Positions 1-11,293 of a stretch of DNA of 64,000 bases are shown here, piece by piece. Position numbers and translations under genes: made by a program. The stretch comes from Eutypa lata (taxonomy: Eukaryota > Ascomycota > Sordariomycetes > Xylariales > Diatrypaceae): the NCBI GenBank assembly GCA_022661535.1, contig JAKULF010000001.1:310001-374000 (forward strand), read 5' to 3'. The notes under the pieces are model-generated. The model made no database searches. It was given only the letters and a program-made list of their open reading frames with translations, and had not been told where the DNA came from. The number at the start of each line of letters is the position of its first letter. Position 1 is the first letter of the stretch.

Positions 1-2759
1 GTGTCTATGGTGCTCAGTCTTGAATAGGGGTCATGCAAGCAAGTACCTATATGCATAACGTAACATCCCCAGCCATCTACAAATTACTTAGTAGTTATGA
101 TAATTATGACAGTTATGAATACATCATTAGCATGGACTGAACCAATCTATGAATGAACATATACTGAAGTTGGAATGGAAGGAACAGAGGTCATGTTATT
201 GTACATCATTAAAAAATACCACGTTAAGCATTGGGCTGCACTGTAATAACACGAGGCTGGAGGTGAATTGGAAAAATTAACCTTAGATATAGGCACGTAA
301 TTATAGATTTAAAGCTAATCCTCTGTGAAACATGGGAATGAGGTAGGTAGGTAAGACAAAAATAAACAAGTGCTTAGATCAGGCTACTCAACTATATCCG
401 TTGTGCACGGCTGGGGGTGGTAATCTTAATCTTTTTTCCCCCGTACATATTGTTGTCTAGGTTACAGGTAGGTAAAAGTACCTACCTGCCTACCTGCCTA
501 TCTGCTCAGAGGGAGGCAGGCAGGCAAGCATATAAATAAAATTAAGTGGTTGCCCTTTTGACGTTCCCTTTCCATTGTTACCGGACTGTGTCTGGGCCAA
601 GTGGTGCAGTGGTTAGGCCATTAGTCGCCAGAAAAACGTCGTGGTTTTTCGGTCGCCAACGCGGGCTCTGGCGCCCCAGCGATTTTTTTGGCAAAACTTT
701 TGATTCATCCTTTTTTGTTCTTCCCTTCTCCCATTTGAACCCTCACTTTGCGTATGTATCGTATGTACACTGGTTTAGCCTCAGGCTCTTGCATATATAC
801 ATACATACGTACACCTTGAACTATATATGCTTACTTACTACTTATTCTCCCCTTTCCCTTCTTTATCTACTTAGGTAGGTAGCCACTCTGTTTCCTTTGG
901 CTCCCTTGGTTGTTCGAAATTATCAACACCTCGAAATACTCAATTGCTTTTTTACTTTCCTATCAAAACACACTGGAATCTACTTCACTGTATTATTCTA
1001 TTCTGGTCACATCTTGTAGTGTTAATATCGAAACCTATTAGGAATGATTCCATCAGAACAATTATCTCGCCCACTGAAATCTTCATGTGTATTTTGTGGC
1101 ATCGTAAGGTATTTCACGGATGCACCATCATTCAACAGGTTTCCTTGTTTCCATACCTTCCTTTTGTCTTCCTATTTGATCCAGTCTTAATACCAGCATA
1201 TGATATGAATGTATTAGCAATGGTATGGCACGTGAATATGTTTTACAGGGCACATGATTACCTATGACGAGGACCATCAACTCTATGATAGTGGGGGCCT
1301 AGGTAAGAAGGGACATGATCCGGCTCAAACTTCCAATCCGAATTCTTATTTACACCCAGGGGTCTACTACTACTTCTGCACATATTCTCTACATGTGATG
1401 AAAACGAGGAGAAGACACTACGTCGTTATAAACTTCAAGTGACCAACTAGACTAGGCGTCTACGAGTGAGCGGGTTCACGAGGAATTAAGCAGTGGTAAA
1501 TTTTTGTCATTGACAGCTATAGTGGACCCCCAGTTCGAAATGTCAACCATACTTTTAACTACGGGTTTTCTTTATGTTGCCTCGATCTAGCATATTGATG
1601 TAGCCAAACCATCGACCTAGACAAGCCCTGCTTAGGTGTGATGTGCTACATACATTCGCTACATGGGTACATAATAAACTGCAGCATTAATAGGGGTTTG
1701 CTATGAAACAGTTGTGTTAGCCTAGTTAGCCTCGCATCAATATTGAAATGCCTTTATGTCTTGTTGACTGGATTATAGTAATGTTAGAACCGGTAACTAT
1801 GTAGTTGTGTGTTTATACAACTATTTCTATCTGGGTTTCTTTTCGGTTTGTACTTGGTCCTTCCTCACGGGGCTCCCTAGGCCCCTTTTCACTTTATAGA
1901 TATTAAGCATTTTATTGGTGTTATTTTCAGTGAGGGCTGTTAAACGGTAACCGATTTTTTATTTGTTATAACCTTACACCTTAAGAAGGACTATCTATCT
2001 ATTGAGCCTCGGCTTTGAAAGGGAAAGTAATATTAGGAAAAAAATGGGGGTCTCGGTGGATATGAAAGGGTTTCTCAAATACGAATCTCCTATCACGAAA
2101 CCACAATATGCATTGATATGGTTCTTATAGTATTCCCTCGACGAGATCTACGTTGATTCTTTGCACGGGCCTTAATGTAACTTCAGGGATACAGTGAAGA
2201 GGCAAAGTACCGAGACTGCTAATCAGACTTAGCTTATGTCTACTTGGTAATAGAAATTGGGTAGATAGATCGGCGTTCCAATCCATGTATCACCCGTAGA
2301 AGTTGTGGTGCAACTCTCATGCTGGTTGTTCTCTATAGACAGGCACGGATCTATCGGGGGTACTGCATAAGGCGGCCGCGCTCTGCAGCCCGATCCTCCG
2401 ATGCCGCGATCCTTCGGTGCTTCATAACCCTGTATTTACATAAGCAGACTCCTTCTATCTAATATGCTATAGGATGCATAGGTATAAGAAGCAAAATATT
2501 TTCCAAGCACCTTTGTCCTATGCTTGTATCCCTCGTGCCAGCCTCTGGGTGCGTGCTGCTATCCCCAACCTAGTCATATTAGACTGTTAAAGACGTCAAG
2601 AGCCGTACAGATAGTTGCTGACTCTATTCTATCTCCCAATACCTGTTAGCTCTATACAATTTGGACTTACCAATAAATTATATCGTCGAGACTTACCTCA
2701 TCTACCCATCGACCCACTTCAATCGTATTCTGTCATCTGGCACATAGAGTTCAACAGCA
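1..2759. other. Gene-poor intergenic region
   Basis: I see no convincing gene here. The ORFs present are short, start in poor contexts and encode low-complexity or aromatic-rich peptides. The stretch holds several TAGG/CCTA tracts (for example 341-356, 468-505, 866-882), a TATA-like tataaataaa near 531-540, and a degenerate tRNA-like segment at 596-692 that is listed separately. The last 150 bases before the cupin gene are likely its promoter and 5' leader. Confidence 0.6.
596..692 (+). other. Degenerate tRNA-like segment (tRNA pseudogene or SINE head)
   Basis: The stretch GTGGTGCAGTGGTTAGGCC at 601-619 matches a Pol III A box or tRNA D-arm. GCCAA at 596-600 can pair with TTGGC at 688-692, as an acceptor-stem remnant would. 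The expected B box near 662-676 is degraded (GGGCTCTGGCGCC instead of GGTTCGANNCC), and a run of seven T at 683-689 would terminate Pol III inside the would-be stem. A decayed tRNA or tRNA-derived SINE fits best. It is not called as a functional tRNA. Confidence 0.3.
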
Positions 2760-3272
2760 ATGTCTTCCACCAACCCTCTCACGGCGGCAGCGCGAGTCAT
2801 TACAACGACTCACAATGCCGACGGCAAGTCCGTCTTCCAATCGGACCGGGCCGTGAAGCCGGTCTCGCCTTTCGGGCCCGACGGGGCGTCTTTGTCGGTC
2901 TTCGACGTGCGTGAATCGGTGCCGGTCTCCAACCAGGAGGAGCCGAAGGAGCTCGAGAGCTCGCTCCCGCGGTGCCCCCCGGAGGGCGTAAACTTCGGCG
3001 TCACCAACTTCGCGCCGGGGCAGAGCGCCCCCATGCACCGGACGCTGAGCCTCGACTACGCCGTGATCCTGTCGGGGGAGATCGTACTGGAGCTCGACAG
3101 CGGGGAGGAGAAGACGGTCAGGGCGGGCGAGTTCCTCGTCCAGGGGGGCACGAACCACATGTGGCACAACAGGACCGATGCGGTTTGCCGGATGGCGTAC
3201 GTGATGGTAGGGTCGGATAAGGTGAAGCTCAAGGACGGACAGGAACTCGATGAGACTACAATTCGACAGTGA
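2760..3272 (+). CDS. Cupin-domain protein (single-domain, fungal type)
   Basis: This intronless gene encodes a 170-aa cytosolic protein with no signal peptide. Residues 80-155 form one cupin beta-barrel. The first cupin motif is seen as a PMHRTLSLDYAVILSGEIVLE-like stretch with the usual G-E core, and the second as GEFLVQGGTNHMWHN, with histidines in both positions for a bound metal. Small fungal cupins of this shape often sit beside oxidoreductases or in secondary-metabolite loci, but no such cluster surrounds it here. The substrate and reaction cannot be read from the sequence, and it may be a dioxygenase, isomerase or plain binding protein. The start at 2760 is the first ATG in frame; the 5' flank is AT-rich while the gene is GC-rich. 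The family is sure and the function is open. Confidence 0.85.
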   Translation: MSSTNPLTAAARVITTTHNADGKSVFQSDRAVKPVSPFGPDGASLSVFDVRESVPVSNQEEPKELESSLPRCPPEGVNFGVTNFAPGQSAPMHRTLSLDYAVILSGEIVLELDSGEEKTVRAGEFLVQGGTNHMWHNRTDAVCRMAYVMVGSDKVKLKDGQELDETTIRQ

Positions 3273-4239
3273 TTGCGAATTCCGTGGATTTCGGATTGTT
3301 CATTTACATCTTGTCTAAACATCTAACTAAACCACGCCTTCATCTTAAGACTTAGTCCGGTACTCCGTACCCGACTTTACCTTTTACTATACGTGAGCGG
3401 CTATGATCAATTAGAGGGTCGCTTACAGTCCCGCTGTGAGTTAAATGCATGGGGTATTATCTACATACCTCGTGAACTGCTATCTTTAGACAGACCCATG
3501 CCAGCTTCGCTTAACAAGGGTGACGTCATTCCCACGAACTTCGACCATTAGTCTAAGTACTAGATTGTAGTGTACCAAACATCTATTGCCAGTTTCACCT
3601 GAGTTTACACAAATGTTTTCCTAAAACGTCGAATCATACTAGGAATATTCTACCGTCACTACACGGGTGTTAGACGTTTCGGAGCCGAGGGAGTATAAGT
3701 TAGCTGACGTAAAAATGCAGGATCATGTGCAGGAGGAAACTGTGTGACTGTGTACAATGTATGATATTGGAGCAATAGATCAGCAACCTACGTACTGTGG
3801 AACGTCATATTGATCTGGTCCTTGCAAGCGCCCTGCCAAATTACCACTTGTAGTAGGTAAGAGTAAAGAGCACCTCGTTATTCAAAGTTCGTTGGTTGAG
3901 ACTCAGGTAATTATGTCATGATCGTCAGTGTACTACTTTGTAGGGCTGATAGCGCATTAACAATAGTATGGGCCTATCCGGCCTATGTACTTCGTAGGAT
4001 TGTTATAAGTCCGTGACACATCCATACGTGCGTGTACTGTTGTTATTTACCTTGTCTTCATTCCTTCGTTTATGATGTTGGCATCGCATCTTGCCATCTA
4101 CATTCAACCTCCAAAAGCACAAGATAATCGCTAGCAAATCATCCCGTGAAAACCATCTCACATCCAACCAACTATCTAACTAGAAAACATCTAACTCGAG
4201 GTAGTCAACTAGCAGTTAAATAGCACCAAAACAATAATA
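3273..4239. other. Intergenic region
   Basis: I see no gene, RNA gene or repeat of note in these roughly 970 bases. The last 150 bases are A/C-rich, like a fungal 5' leader, and run into the ATG at 4240. Confidence 0.6.
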
Positions 4240-5052
4240 ATGAATGGTGCCCCACCCCCCTCGCAAGGCCACGTGCCAAACAACGGCGGCGGCCACCTCA
4301 GCCGCCAATTCCCGCCCTCCTTCGGGCTGTACGTCGACTCGGTGCTAAGCCGCAAGTTCGTGCTCGGCGAGCACCAGTCGCAGCCCCTCTACGCCGTCTC
4401 GGTGCACGTGGGGTGGTCGGGGCAGCCCTCCACCGTGCTCCACAACGGGCCGAGCACCAAGCACCCGCCGCTAGCGGCCGCCGACGCCTCCACCTTCGGC
4501 AGCTCCAGCACCGTCGACCTCCCGCCCTTACCTCAGCAAGAACAGCAACAACAACAGCAAGAGCGCCTGAAGTCCGCCGGAGGCCTCTGCTTCAACAAGA
4601 AGATGCGCTTTGCGGTCGAGGTCGGCGGCCACCGCGAGACCTTCGAGTGGCGCCATAGTCGCGGGCCTGAGGTCGCCGCGCTCGGTGGGTCTCACGCTGG
4701 GTGGAAGCTAGTGCGTCTGAGCACCGACGCCCCTGATGGTGGCGGTGGTGGTGGTGGTGGTGGTGGTGGTGGTGGTGGTGGTGGTGGTGGTGGTGGTGCG
4801 GCCACGTTTGTGCAAGGCGGCGCGAAGTCTAGTGATGGGTTGGAGGTCGTCGCCGTCTGGGCGAATGCCAGGATGAGCCTGACGAAGCAGCTCCAGTTTC
4901 AGTTCCTCGGCAGCGGCGCCGGCGGGATCCTGGGGGAGCGCTGGGCCCTCATGGCTGTTATCACGGCGCTGCGCATGTGGGATCAGGAGAGGAGGCGGAA
5001 GAGTCGGAGCCGGAGTGGAGCTGCTGCTGGTGGTGGTGCGGGTGGTGCTTAG
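4240..5052 (+). CDS. Unknown fungal protein with poly-Gln and poly-Gly tracts
   Basis: This single-exon gene encodes 270 aa with no signal peptide and no membrane segment. Three blocks look structured: residues 28-70 (FGLYVDSVLSRKFVLGEH onward), 112-160 (a beta-rich stretch around FAVEVGGHRETFEWRH) and 200-250 (EVVAVWANARMSLTKQLQF followed by a helical segment WALMAVITALRMW). They are separated by a short Q-rich run and by about 20 glycines encoded by a GGT repeat at 4739-4798. The tail is basic (RRRKSRSRSG). The alternation of short beta strands closed by one long C-terminal helix recalls the Tubby/LURP-one barrel, but this is inference only. I do not recognise the family by motif. The glycine tract is probably variable in length between strains. 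Confidence 0.7.
   Translation: MNGAPPPSQGHVPNNGGGHLSRQFPPSFGLYVDSVLSRKFVLGEHQSQPLYAVSVHVGWSGQPSTVLHNGPSTKHPPLAAADASTFGSSSTVDLPPLPQQEQQQQQQERLKSAGGLCFNKKMRFAVEVGGHRETFEWRHSRGPEVAALGGSHAGWKLVRLSTDAPDGGGGGGGGGGGGGGGGGGGGAATFVQGGAKSSDGLEVVAVWANARMSLTKQLQFQFLGSGAGGILGERWALMAVITALRMWDQERRRKSRSRSGAAAGGGAGGA
4739..4798 (+). repeat. GGT trinucleotide microsatellite (poly-Gly coding)
   Basis: About 20 near-perfect GGT/GGC units lie in frame inside the unknown gene at 4240-5052, so length changes by whole units keep the frame. Confidence 0.9.
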
Positions 5053-6233
5053 TTGGGTTACACAAGTTCTGTTTGTGCATGCGGGCTAGCCCTTTTCATT
5101 TATTCACTGGCGACCTTAATGCAACGCGGATCTATAGGCTGTCAAGAGGACTTGAATACCGCCAGTTGTGTTGTAAGCACTGCGGTCTATACATGGCTAT
5201 TTGGGTTTCCCTGTTAAATTTTATGGCGAGACCTAGGGACGTTGGGGGTATAAAACTTGAAGATGGGTGTATTGCTTTTCTGCATGCTATAATCTTCTTA
5301 CCTGGAAGAATCACCTGAAAGGATTTCCAGCTAATAGTTAGTAAAAATAAATAGAAAGACCTGCTAGGCACTTTGGGAGACGACTTTTATCTTGTTAGCA
5401 ATAACATTCTTAATAATTAATTAATAGAAGAGGGGGAGGGTAGCAAAGTAGCTTACCGACCTTAATGTGTTTATATTACACAATAATATATTAATTAATA
5501 ACTAAGTAAATGATATGTATGTATTACATATATATATTAATCTTTAAAGACACAATTAATAATGTACATGGTAAGTTGTATATCAAAAGCAATAGATATA
5601 TTTCACAACACAGATTCCGATATGTTTAAAGCTATTAACGAGCCAACATCAAATCTGCATGGACATTCAGGCAATGGTACTTGGCGTAGGCAACAGATTT
5701 GTGTGCAATGATATGCTACCTACTTGGAATCTTGCATACTTCTTCAAGTGGAAGGGAGGAGAGCGTGTAGAGTACCCGAGTGAATTTTCTCAACCAATAA
5801 CCGTACCTATTAGTGCCGATACTTTTTAGTCGCCAAACAAGTTCCAGGCAAAAGTGTTGCATGTTTATGCTATCAGTTTCTTGGTTGGTGTATTGCGAAG
5901 ACCCCTCTTTTACTCTTGGAAGTGATGGAGTGTCGAAAATGTGATTCGTGACTTTTGGACGGCCTCCCGCATCGGAAACTAAACGCAACCTGGTTGCCCA
6001 ACGAAAAAAAAAAACAAAACCCAGAGGCGACCAGCTACCTCGAGACTTCTCATTAAATACTCCAACTCCCCTCTAATCTTGGAGGAACCTAACGTCTTCA
6101 TTCGAGCCGCCATATATTCAAGCTACTTCCTACATTGAACTCACTGGTCTCTGGGTTTGATCCTAAAGGCATTCGATTTTCCCGTCTCCTCGCAACAGTG
6201 AATTGGCACGGTGCAAAGGGAACAAAAGACACA
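5053..6233. other. Intergenic region with an AT-rich core
   Basis: No gene is seen. Bases 5395-5640 are markedly AT-rich, with TAATTAATTAAT and TATATATATTAAT runs. The flanks are of ordinary composition, and the last 100 bases are probably the leader of the tetraspanin gene. Confidence 0.55.
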
Positions 6234-7198
6234 ATGGGGAAGTTGGAGATCATCTACTTATTGGTATGTTAAACCTGTCGCATCACAGCAACATCATTAA
6301 CGTATTGTATCTAGATTACGGCGGGGTTGACTGCCATCGCAATGTAAGTAATTGACAGGAACTACACACGTAATATCAGGATATATATATCAGATCATCT
6401 GCTAACTTCCACAGTTACGTCCAGGTCAATTCAAGTGCGATTTCTCTCCCGATATCACTCGGCACGACAATCATCACGATCTTGCTCCCCTTAATCGCGG
6501 CAGCGAACTTCTTCTACTACCCGATCCTGCATCGGATGAGCCAACAGCGCAGTTCCTTGATACAGCAATTCGTACTCCCGGGGCTCCAGATCCTTCAGGG
6601 GGTGCTGACGGTGATCCTGGTCACCCTATCCTTCGAGGGTCTTCTACCAGGTCCCAACATCAGATGCAGCCTGGAGGAAAACTGGAAGCGTCTTTGGATC
6701 GCCCATGACGGACGTGCTATCGAGCGCATCCAAGATGCCTTCAGCTGCTGCGGGCTGAACACCATAAAGGACCGTGCGTGGCCGCAAGGGCAATGCCCTC
6801 AGCTGTACGGGAGACACGACCCCTGCGCCGGACCTTGGCGGGCCGCGATGCAGCGAAATTCCGGTCTTGGATTTGCTGTTGCCATGACCGTCGGCATCCT
6901 CCAGGTGAGTTCGGATCGGCCCGCTCTAGTGTTGTCATCAGCTCACTGGGTTTAGCTTATTCAGCTTGTCCTCTTCCGATTGGGCAATGCCGGAAGGGGC
7001 AATACTAGACGGTACAGACAGATTACGCAGAACGAGCGTACCAGTCAAGCTGAGGGGTTACTAGAAGATGGCGACGGAAGCGAAGAGAACGACAGCCCAA
7101 ATAGTCCTCGTCGGGACTACGGTGCTATCGATGATAGACGCAGCCCGAGAGTGGAACCCTCCCATCTTGGCGAGGATAGAAACCACTGGGAGTCTTAG
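6234..7198 (+). CDS. Tetraspanin (fungal Tsp3-like)
   Basis: Four exons (6234-6263, 6315-6343, 6415-6904, 6956-7198) join in frame to give 263 aa. Four membrane segments are visible at about residues 5-21, 30-55, 75-94 and 168-190. They enclose a large extracellular loop that holds the hallmark CCG motif (SCCGLN, residues 130-135), plus further cysteines (RCSLEE, GQCPQ, DPCAG) able to form the loop disulfides. The cytosolic tail after residue 190 is charged and rich in E, D, S and P. Tetraspanins organise membrane microdomains; in plant-pathogenic fungi the Pls1 branch is needed for appressorium function. The tail length and short N-terminus suit the broader Tsp3 class better than Pls1, which is an inference. 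All introns are 51-71 nt with GT..AG ends. The start is fixed by the first in-frame ATG and a very short first exon of ten codons. Confidence 0.85.
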
Positions 7199-8678
7199 GG
7201 AAGGCCGAGTCCGTTACAGGTACTAATGGTATGAATCAAGTATCTGCCTTGGAAGAAATTCGCGCCGCATGCTTTGGGATCGTGGAAGTGGACGGCAAAT
7301 TGCTTTTGGTGGCTCAAGTGTGTAAGAAATTAGGGGGTGGCTTTATTCAAACAGGGCATCAGCTCATACCGGTTACGGGTTAATAATATGGACTTCGTAC
7401 AAACCCGTCATCAGTTGAGCTAATTATAAAGGCAGTGGTAGTTAGAATTTCAGTGCTCAGCCTTGTGTTCGTCAACACGGGAAAGGGGAATCCTCGTGAT
7501 GAGGTACTAATGCATGAGATCACGGCAAATCTGAAACTATTCATATGACTTACATCGATCCATTGTGGCCAGTCCCGATACCGCCGGGACGGGACGGAGC
7601 GGCGGTGAATACTTTTTCACTTTTGTACATTGTAAAAGGACATGGCAGCATGGGCAGCACGGTTGCTCTGATAGCAGACGCCACGGGCTTGTTGCGATCA
7701 TTTTGACCAATCACAACACTCTGTTTTAACAGCTGATTACAGAGGCTGAGCAGATACATGTGTACCTGAATATACATGTACTTGTTGCTTACCTATACGT
7801 ATGTTGACTTGATTAAATGATAACAGCATCTACAGACTCACTACTGTTGGTCAAGAAGGGAGAAAAGATAAGATTGATATATCTGAATATGAGGTCTGTA
7901 CTAAGTACCTACCTAAGTATAGCTACAGGTTTTAAGCTATTTTTAGTTAGGATGCTAGCCTCTAGGTACAGTTCGCAAGGGTAAATACCCTTAGTGGCTC
8001 CACTTAGGCCACTATATACCATTTCGGGTTAAAATATAGATGTGCAGTATATTGCTATACAATTTGTATGAGGTGTTACATACCATTAATGATCGTCCGT
8101 ATTTTTGCGCCCTGTGCACGACCATTCGCCACACTATACCACCACTTGTAATAGCAGCCACAGAAATTTGGCAGTACATCAGCATTTGCAATATGTCGCA
8201 TCCCATACAAATTATATAGCAGTATACATGTACTAGCCAAATATGGTATATTGTGGCCTAAGTGGAGCCACTAAGGGTATTTACCCTTGCGAACTGTATG
8301 TAAAATAAAAGGTTAAGTATGGGGAATTGGGGATGTATGTATGTATGTAGTAGGCATCTCGTAAGTAACCCCACTGTACAACGTCATTATTAACTTTACA
8401 TCCAATATCATCAACGACCTAGCCGGTTCGATGCACGATCCCCTCGGTCCATACGGGCCAGCTCACTCAGACGCCTCATCATGCCATAAATGGTACCTAA
8501 ATCCTTGACCTAACTACCCTGGCACCTGGGTACCTAACTCTACATATCTACCAAACCCATAGTCTTAGAGACCTCACCCCAATAATCATATTCATATAAA
8601 TAAAAAGACTGTTTCTACTGATAGAGACAGAGCCCATCGTTGTATATTACCGTTAGTTCTACAAAGTGAAGAAGCACC
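7199..8678. other. Intergenic region containing a MITE
   Basis: No gene is seen. The region contains the MITE at 7969-8296, listed separately, and a short GTAT repeat near 8335-8349. The last roughly 100 bases are the likely leader of the trehalose phosphorylase/synthase gene. Confidence 0.6.
7969..8296. mobile_element. Tc1/mariner-type MITE with long inverted ends and TA duplication
   Basis: Bases 7969-8022 and 8243-8296 are inverted copies of each other over about 54 bp, with one mismatch (8013 against 8252). The ends start CAGTTCGCAAGGGTAAATAC and each is flanked by TA (7967-7968 and 8297-8298), the target duplication of the Tc1/mariner superfamily. The unit is 328 bp long and encodes no transposase, so it would depend on an autonomous element elsewhere. 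Each arm is itself built of near-palindromes (AAGGGTAAATACCCTT and AGTGGCTCCACT), so it could fold into sub-stems. The near identity of the arms suggests recent insertion. Confidence 0.88.
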
Positions 8679-11293
8679 ATGACAGAAACATACACAGAAA
8701 GTAACTTCTCCAACCTCTGCTCGAGCAGAAGCCGTCGTCTGAGTCTAGTCGCCGAGCAGCATGGGCAACTTGGCCCATCTCTAACTGTTAAGCTATCCCT
8801 TTACGGATTCGAGCTACCGGACAATAACTGACTTTTCACAGCCAATCTTTCTCGGCATCTCAGTAACCATCAGAGACAACGAAACTGCCTCTATAGCACT
8901 TGCTACACATGATCAGACCTACCTCCTTGACTACTCTATTGAGCATGTCCCTTTGAAGAAGGATCCAAATGACAATGCAGACGTCATTGCCGACTTCATT
9001 GTTCGGACAGTAGAAGAGTATGAGCATCGCAACGTGGTGAAGTTCGTAGGAGCTGGGCTCCCCTCCACTCTAAGGGAGATAAGCCCTCAGCTCTGCTCTC
9101 GATTATGGCTCGACACCGACGTTGTCCCCATTGTCCTGTCGACCAAGGGAAAGGAAATTTCGACCAGTTGGGAGGACAAGGAGTTGGATGAGCAAGCCGA
9201 CTCGATGGCTCGGAAATGCATCATGAAATTCGGCCCTTCCCTTACTCCGCTCCTACAGGTCGGCTTCAAGGGAACTGTCTTGGTAGACGCCGGGTTCAGA
9301 GCATGTATCAACAGTGCGCAAGATCACGAAGCCCTTACTCGCAGCAAGGCTACCTGGGACACTCTGATCCACTATGCTGGACAGCTGAAGCAGAAGGGAA
9401 CTAAAATTGCCTTCTTCAGCGCAACCCCCCAAGGCGGCGGAGTCGCGCTGATGAGGCATGCACTTGTCCGGTTTTGTCGCTTGATAGGTGTGGACTTGGC
9501 ATGGTACGTCCCGAAACCACGTCCTGGGGTCTTCCGGAGTACGAAGAACATGCACAATATCCTGCAAGGGGTGGCCAAACCTGGACAACGCATCTCTTCC
9601 GTTGAAAAAGAAATAATCAAGGATTGGATAACCAACAACGCCGAGAGATATTGGTTCTCTCAGGGCGGACCTCTTCGACCTCCTGAGGAAGGTGGCGCTG
9701 ACGTCATTATGGTAGGTTCCTTTGTCTGTATCTTGGTGGATTAAATTCAACTGATAATGTGATGCCCCAGATTGACGATCCTCAAATGCCTGGACTGATC
9801 CCACTCATCAAGAAGCTTACACCAGACCGACCAGTTCTTTGGTACGTACTGAACTATATGATTTCTTTCCAACTGTATCACAGATGCTAACACCTTCCTA
9901 GTATGTACCCAACCTAAAACACCCCTTTTAGTCTTCGCTCTACTCTAGAGCCAAGACTTTCAGGGGGCACCTTCAAATTCAAGGTTAATAGGCTGTTAAC
10001 AAATCATAGATCGTTCTCACATCCAGATCCGCAGCGACCTCATAGACAACCCCGACTCACCGCAAGCTGAAGTTTGGGACTTCCTCTGGAACGACATCCA
10101 AAAGGCAGATCTGTTCATTAGCCATCCGATTCCCAAGTTTGTCCCTCATAATGTACCTCCGGAATTGGTAACATACATGCCAGCTACGACTGATTGGTAT
10201 TCATCCCTAATCCGTATACCTTCTTCACATCTTCTGACATTAGAGTAGGCTCGACGGCTTGAATAAGCCACTGAACAAATGGGTGGCGGCCTACTATGCG
10301 AACATCTACAACTCACAATGCCGGGCCCGGCAGATGTAAGTCGCTGTCGATAACCCTTCTAGGGAAACTCGATAATTGCTAACCTGCCATGATTAGGACT
10401 GAACTGGATTTCCAAAATCGTACGTAGATGAAGTCCCGCGTGAAAATGATCAACTAATCTTTTGCTAGGCAAGTATATCGTGCAAATCGCTCGTTTCGAC
10501 CCGGCAAAGGGTATTCCTACAGTCATTGACTCGTACGCCGAGTTCCGCCGTCGTGCGAAAGATGAGAATATCCAGGATATTCCCCAGCTGGTAGTGTAAG
10601 TTCTGAAATCGAAATATTCCTCCAACTCTCATCACGTGCTGACTCAAGTATAGAGCTGGCAATAGTTCAGTTGACGATCCTGATGGCATTGCGATCTACG
10701 ATGAGACTTTGGATCAAATCGAGAAGCACTACCCAGACCTTGCCAAGGACATTAGCATCATGAGATTGGATGCTAATGACCAGTTGCTCAACACTCTGAT
10801 TGCCAATGCCCATGTGGTATTGCAACTCTCAACAAGGGAAGGTTTCGAGGTCAAGGTCTCAGAAGCACTCCATGCTGGACGACCGGTGATTGCGACTCTC
10901 GCGGGTGGAATTCCTATACAGGTCAAAGATAAAGAGAACGGCTTCCTAGTAGAGCCAGGCGACTACAAGGCCGTAGCACAACACCTGGTGGAGCTGTTCA
11001 AGGACCCTGAGCTATGGAAGCGGATGAGCCATGCTGCTGAAACGGGCGTGAGCGATGAAGTTTGCACTGCTGGTAACGCTCTCGCCTGGTTCTACCTGGC
11101 TGCGAAGTTCTCTGGTGCTGCAGACCAAAGCGGCAAACCGACAGGCATAAAGGGATATGGGAAATGGGTCAATGACATGGCTCGTGAAGAAGCCGGTCAC
11201 CCCTATTCAGAAGGTGAAAACCGTCTCCCGCGGTCGTTCACGAAGCAAGAAGAGCTGCCCCGCGTACAGAACGATATTAGAGTGAAGTCATAG
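8679..11293 (+). CDS. Trehalose phosphorylase/synthase, GT4 family (CCG-9-like)
   Basis: Exons 8679-8786, 8842-9711, 9771-9841, 10010-10196, 10249-10335, 10397-10419, 10469-10595 and 10654-11293 encode about 710 aa related to the clock-controlled trehalose synthase CCG-9 of Neurospora and basidiomycete trehalose phosphorylases. These cytosolic enzymes reversibly make or cleave trehalose using glucose and a glucose-phosphate donor. The C-terminal GT-B lobe shows YIVQIARFDPAKG, AGNSSVDDPDG and the GT4 E-x7-E signature in EGFEVKVSEAL, followed by RPVIATLAGG. Residues 37-330 form the N-terminal lobe. The junction between 9841 and 10010 does not close in frame by itself. Either a 20-nt microexon at 9964-9983 is used (total then 2133 nt) or one base is extra at 9841. 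Every other junction is canonical. Confidence 0.85.

Noticed and set aside
546..878. 110-codon forward ORF near the left end
   Set aside because: It runs through the tRNA-like segment and TAGG tract and has no protein-like pattern.
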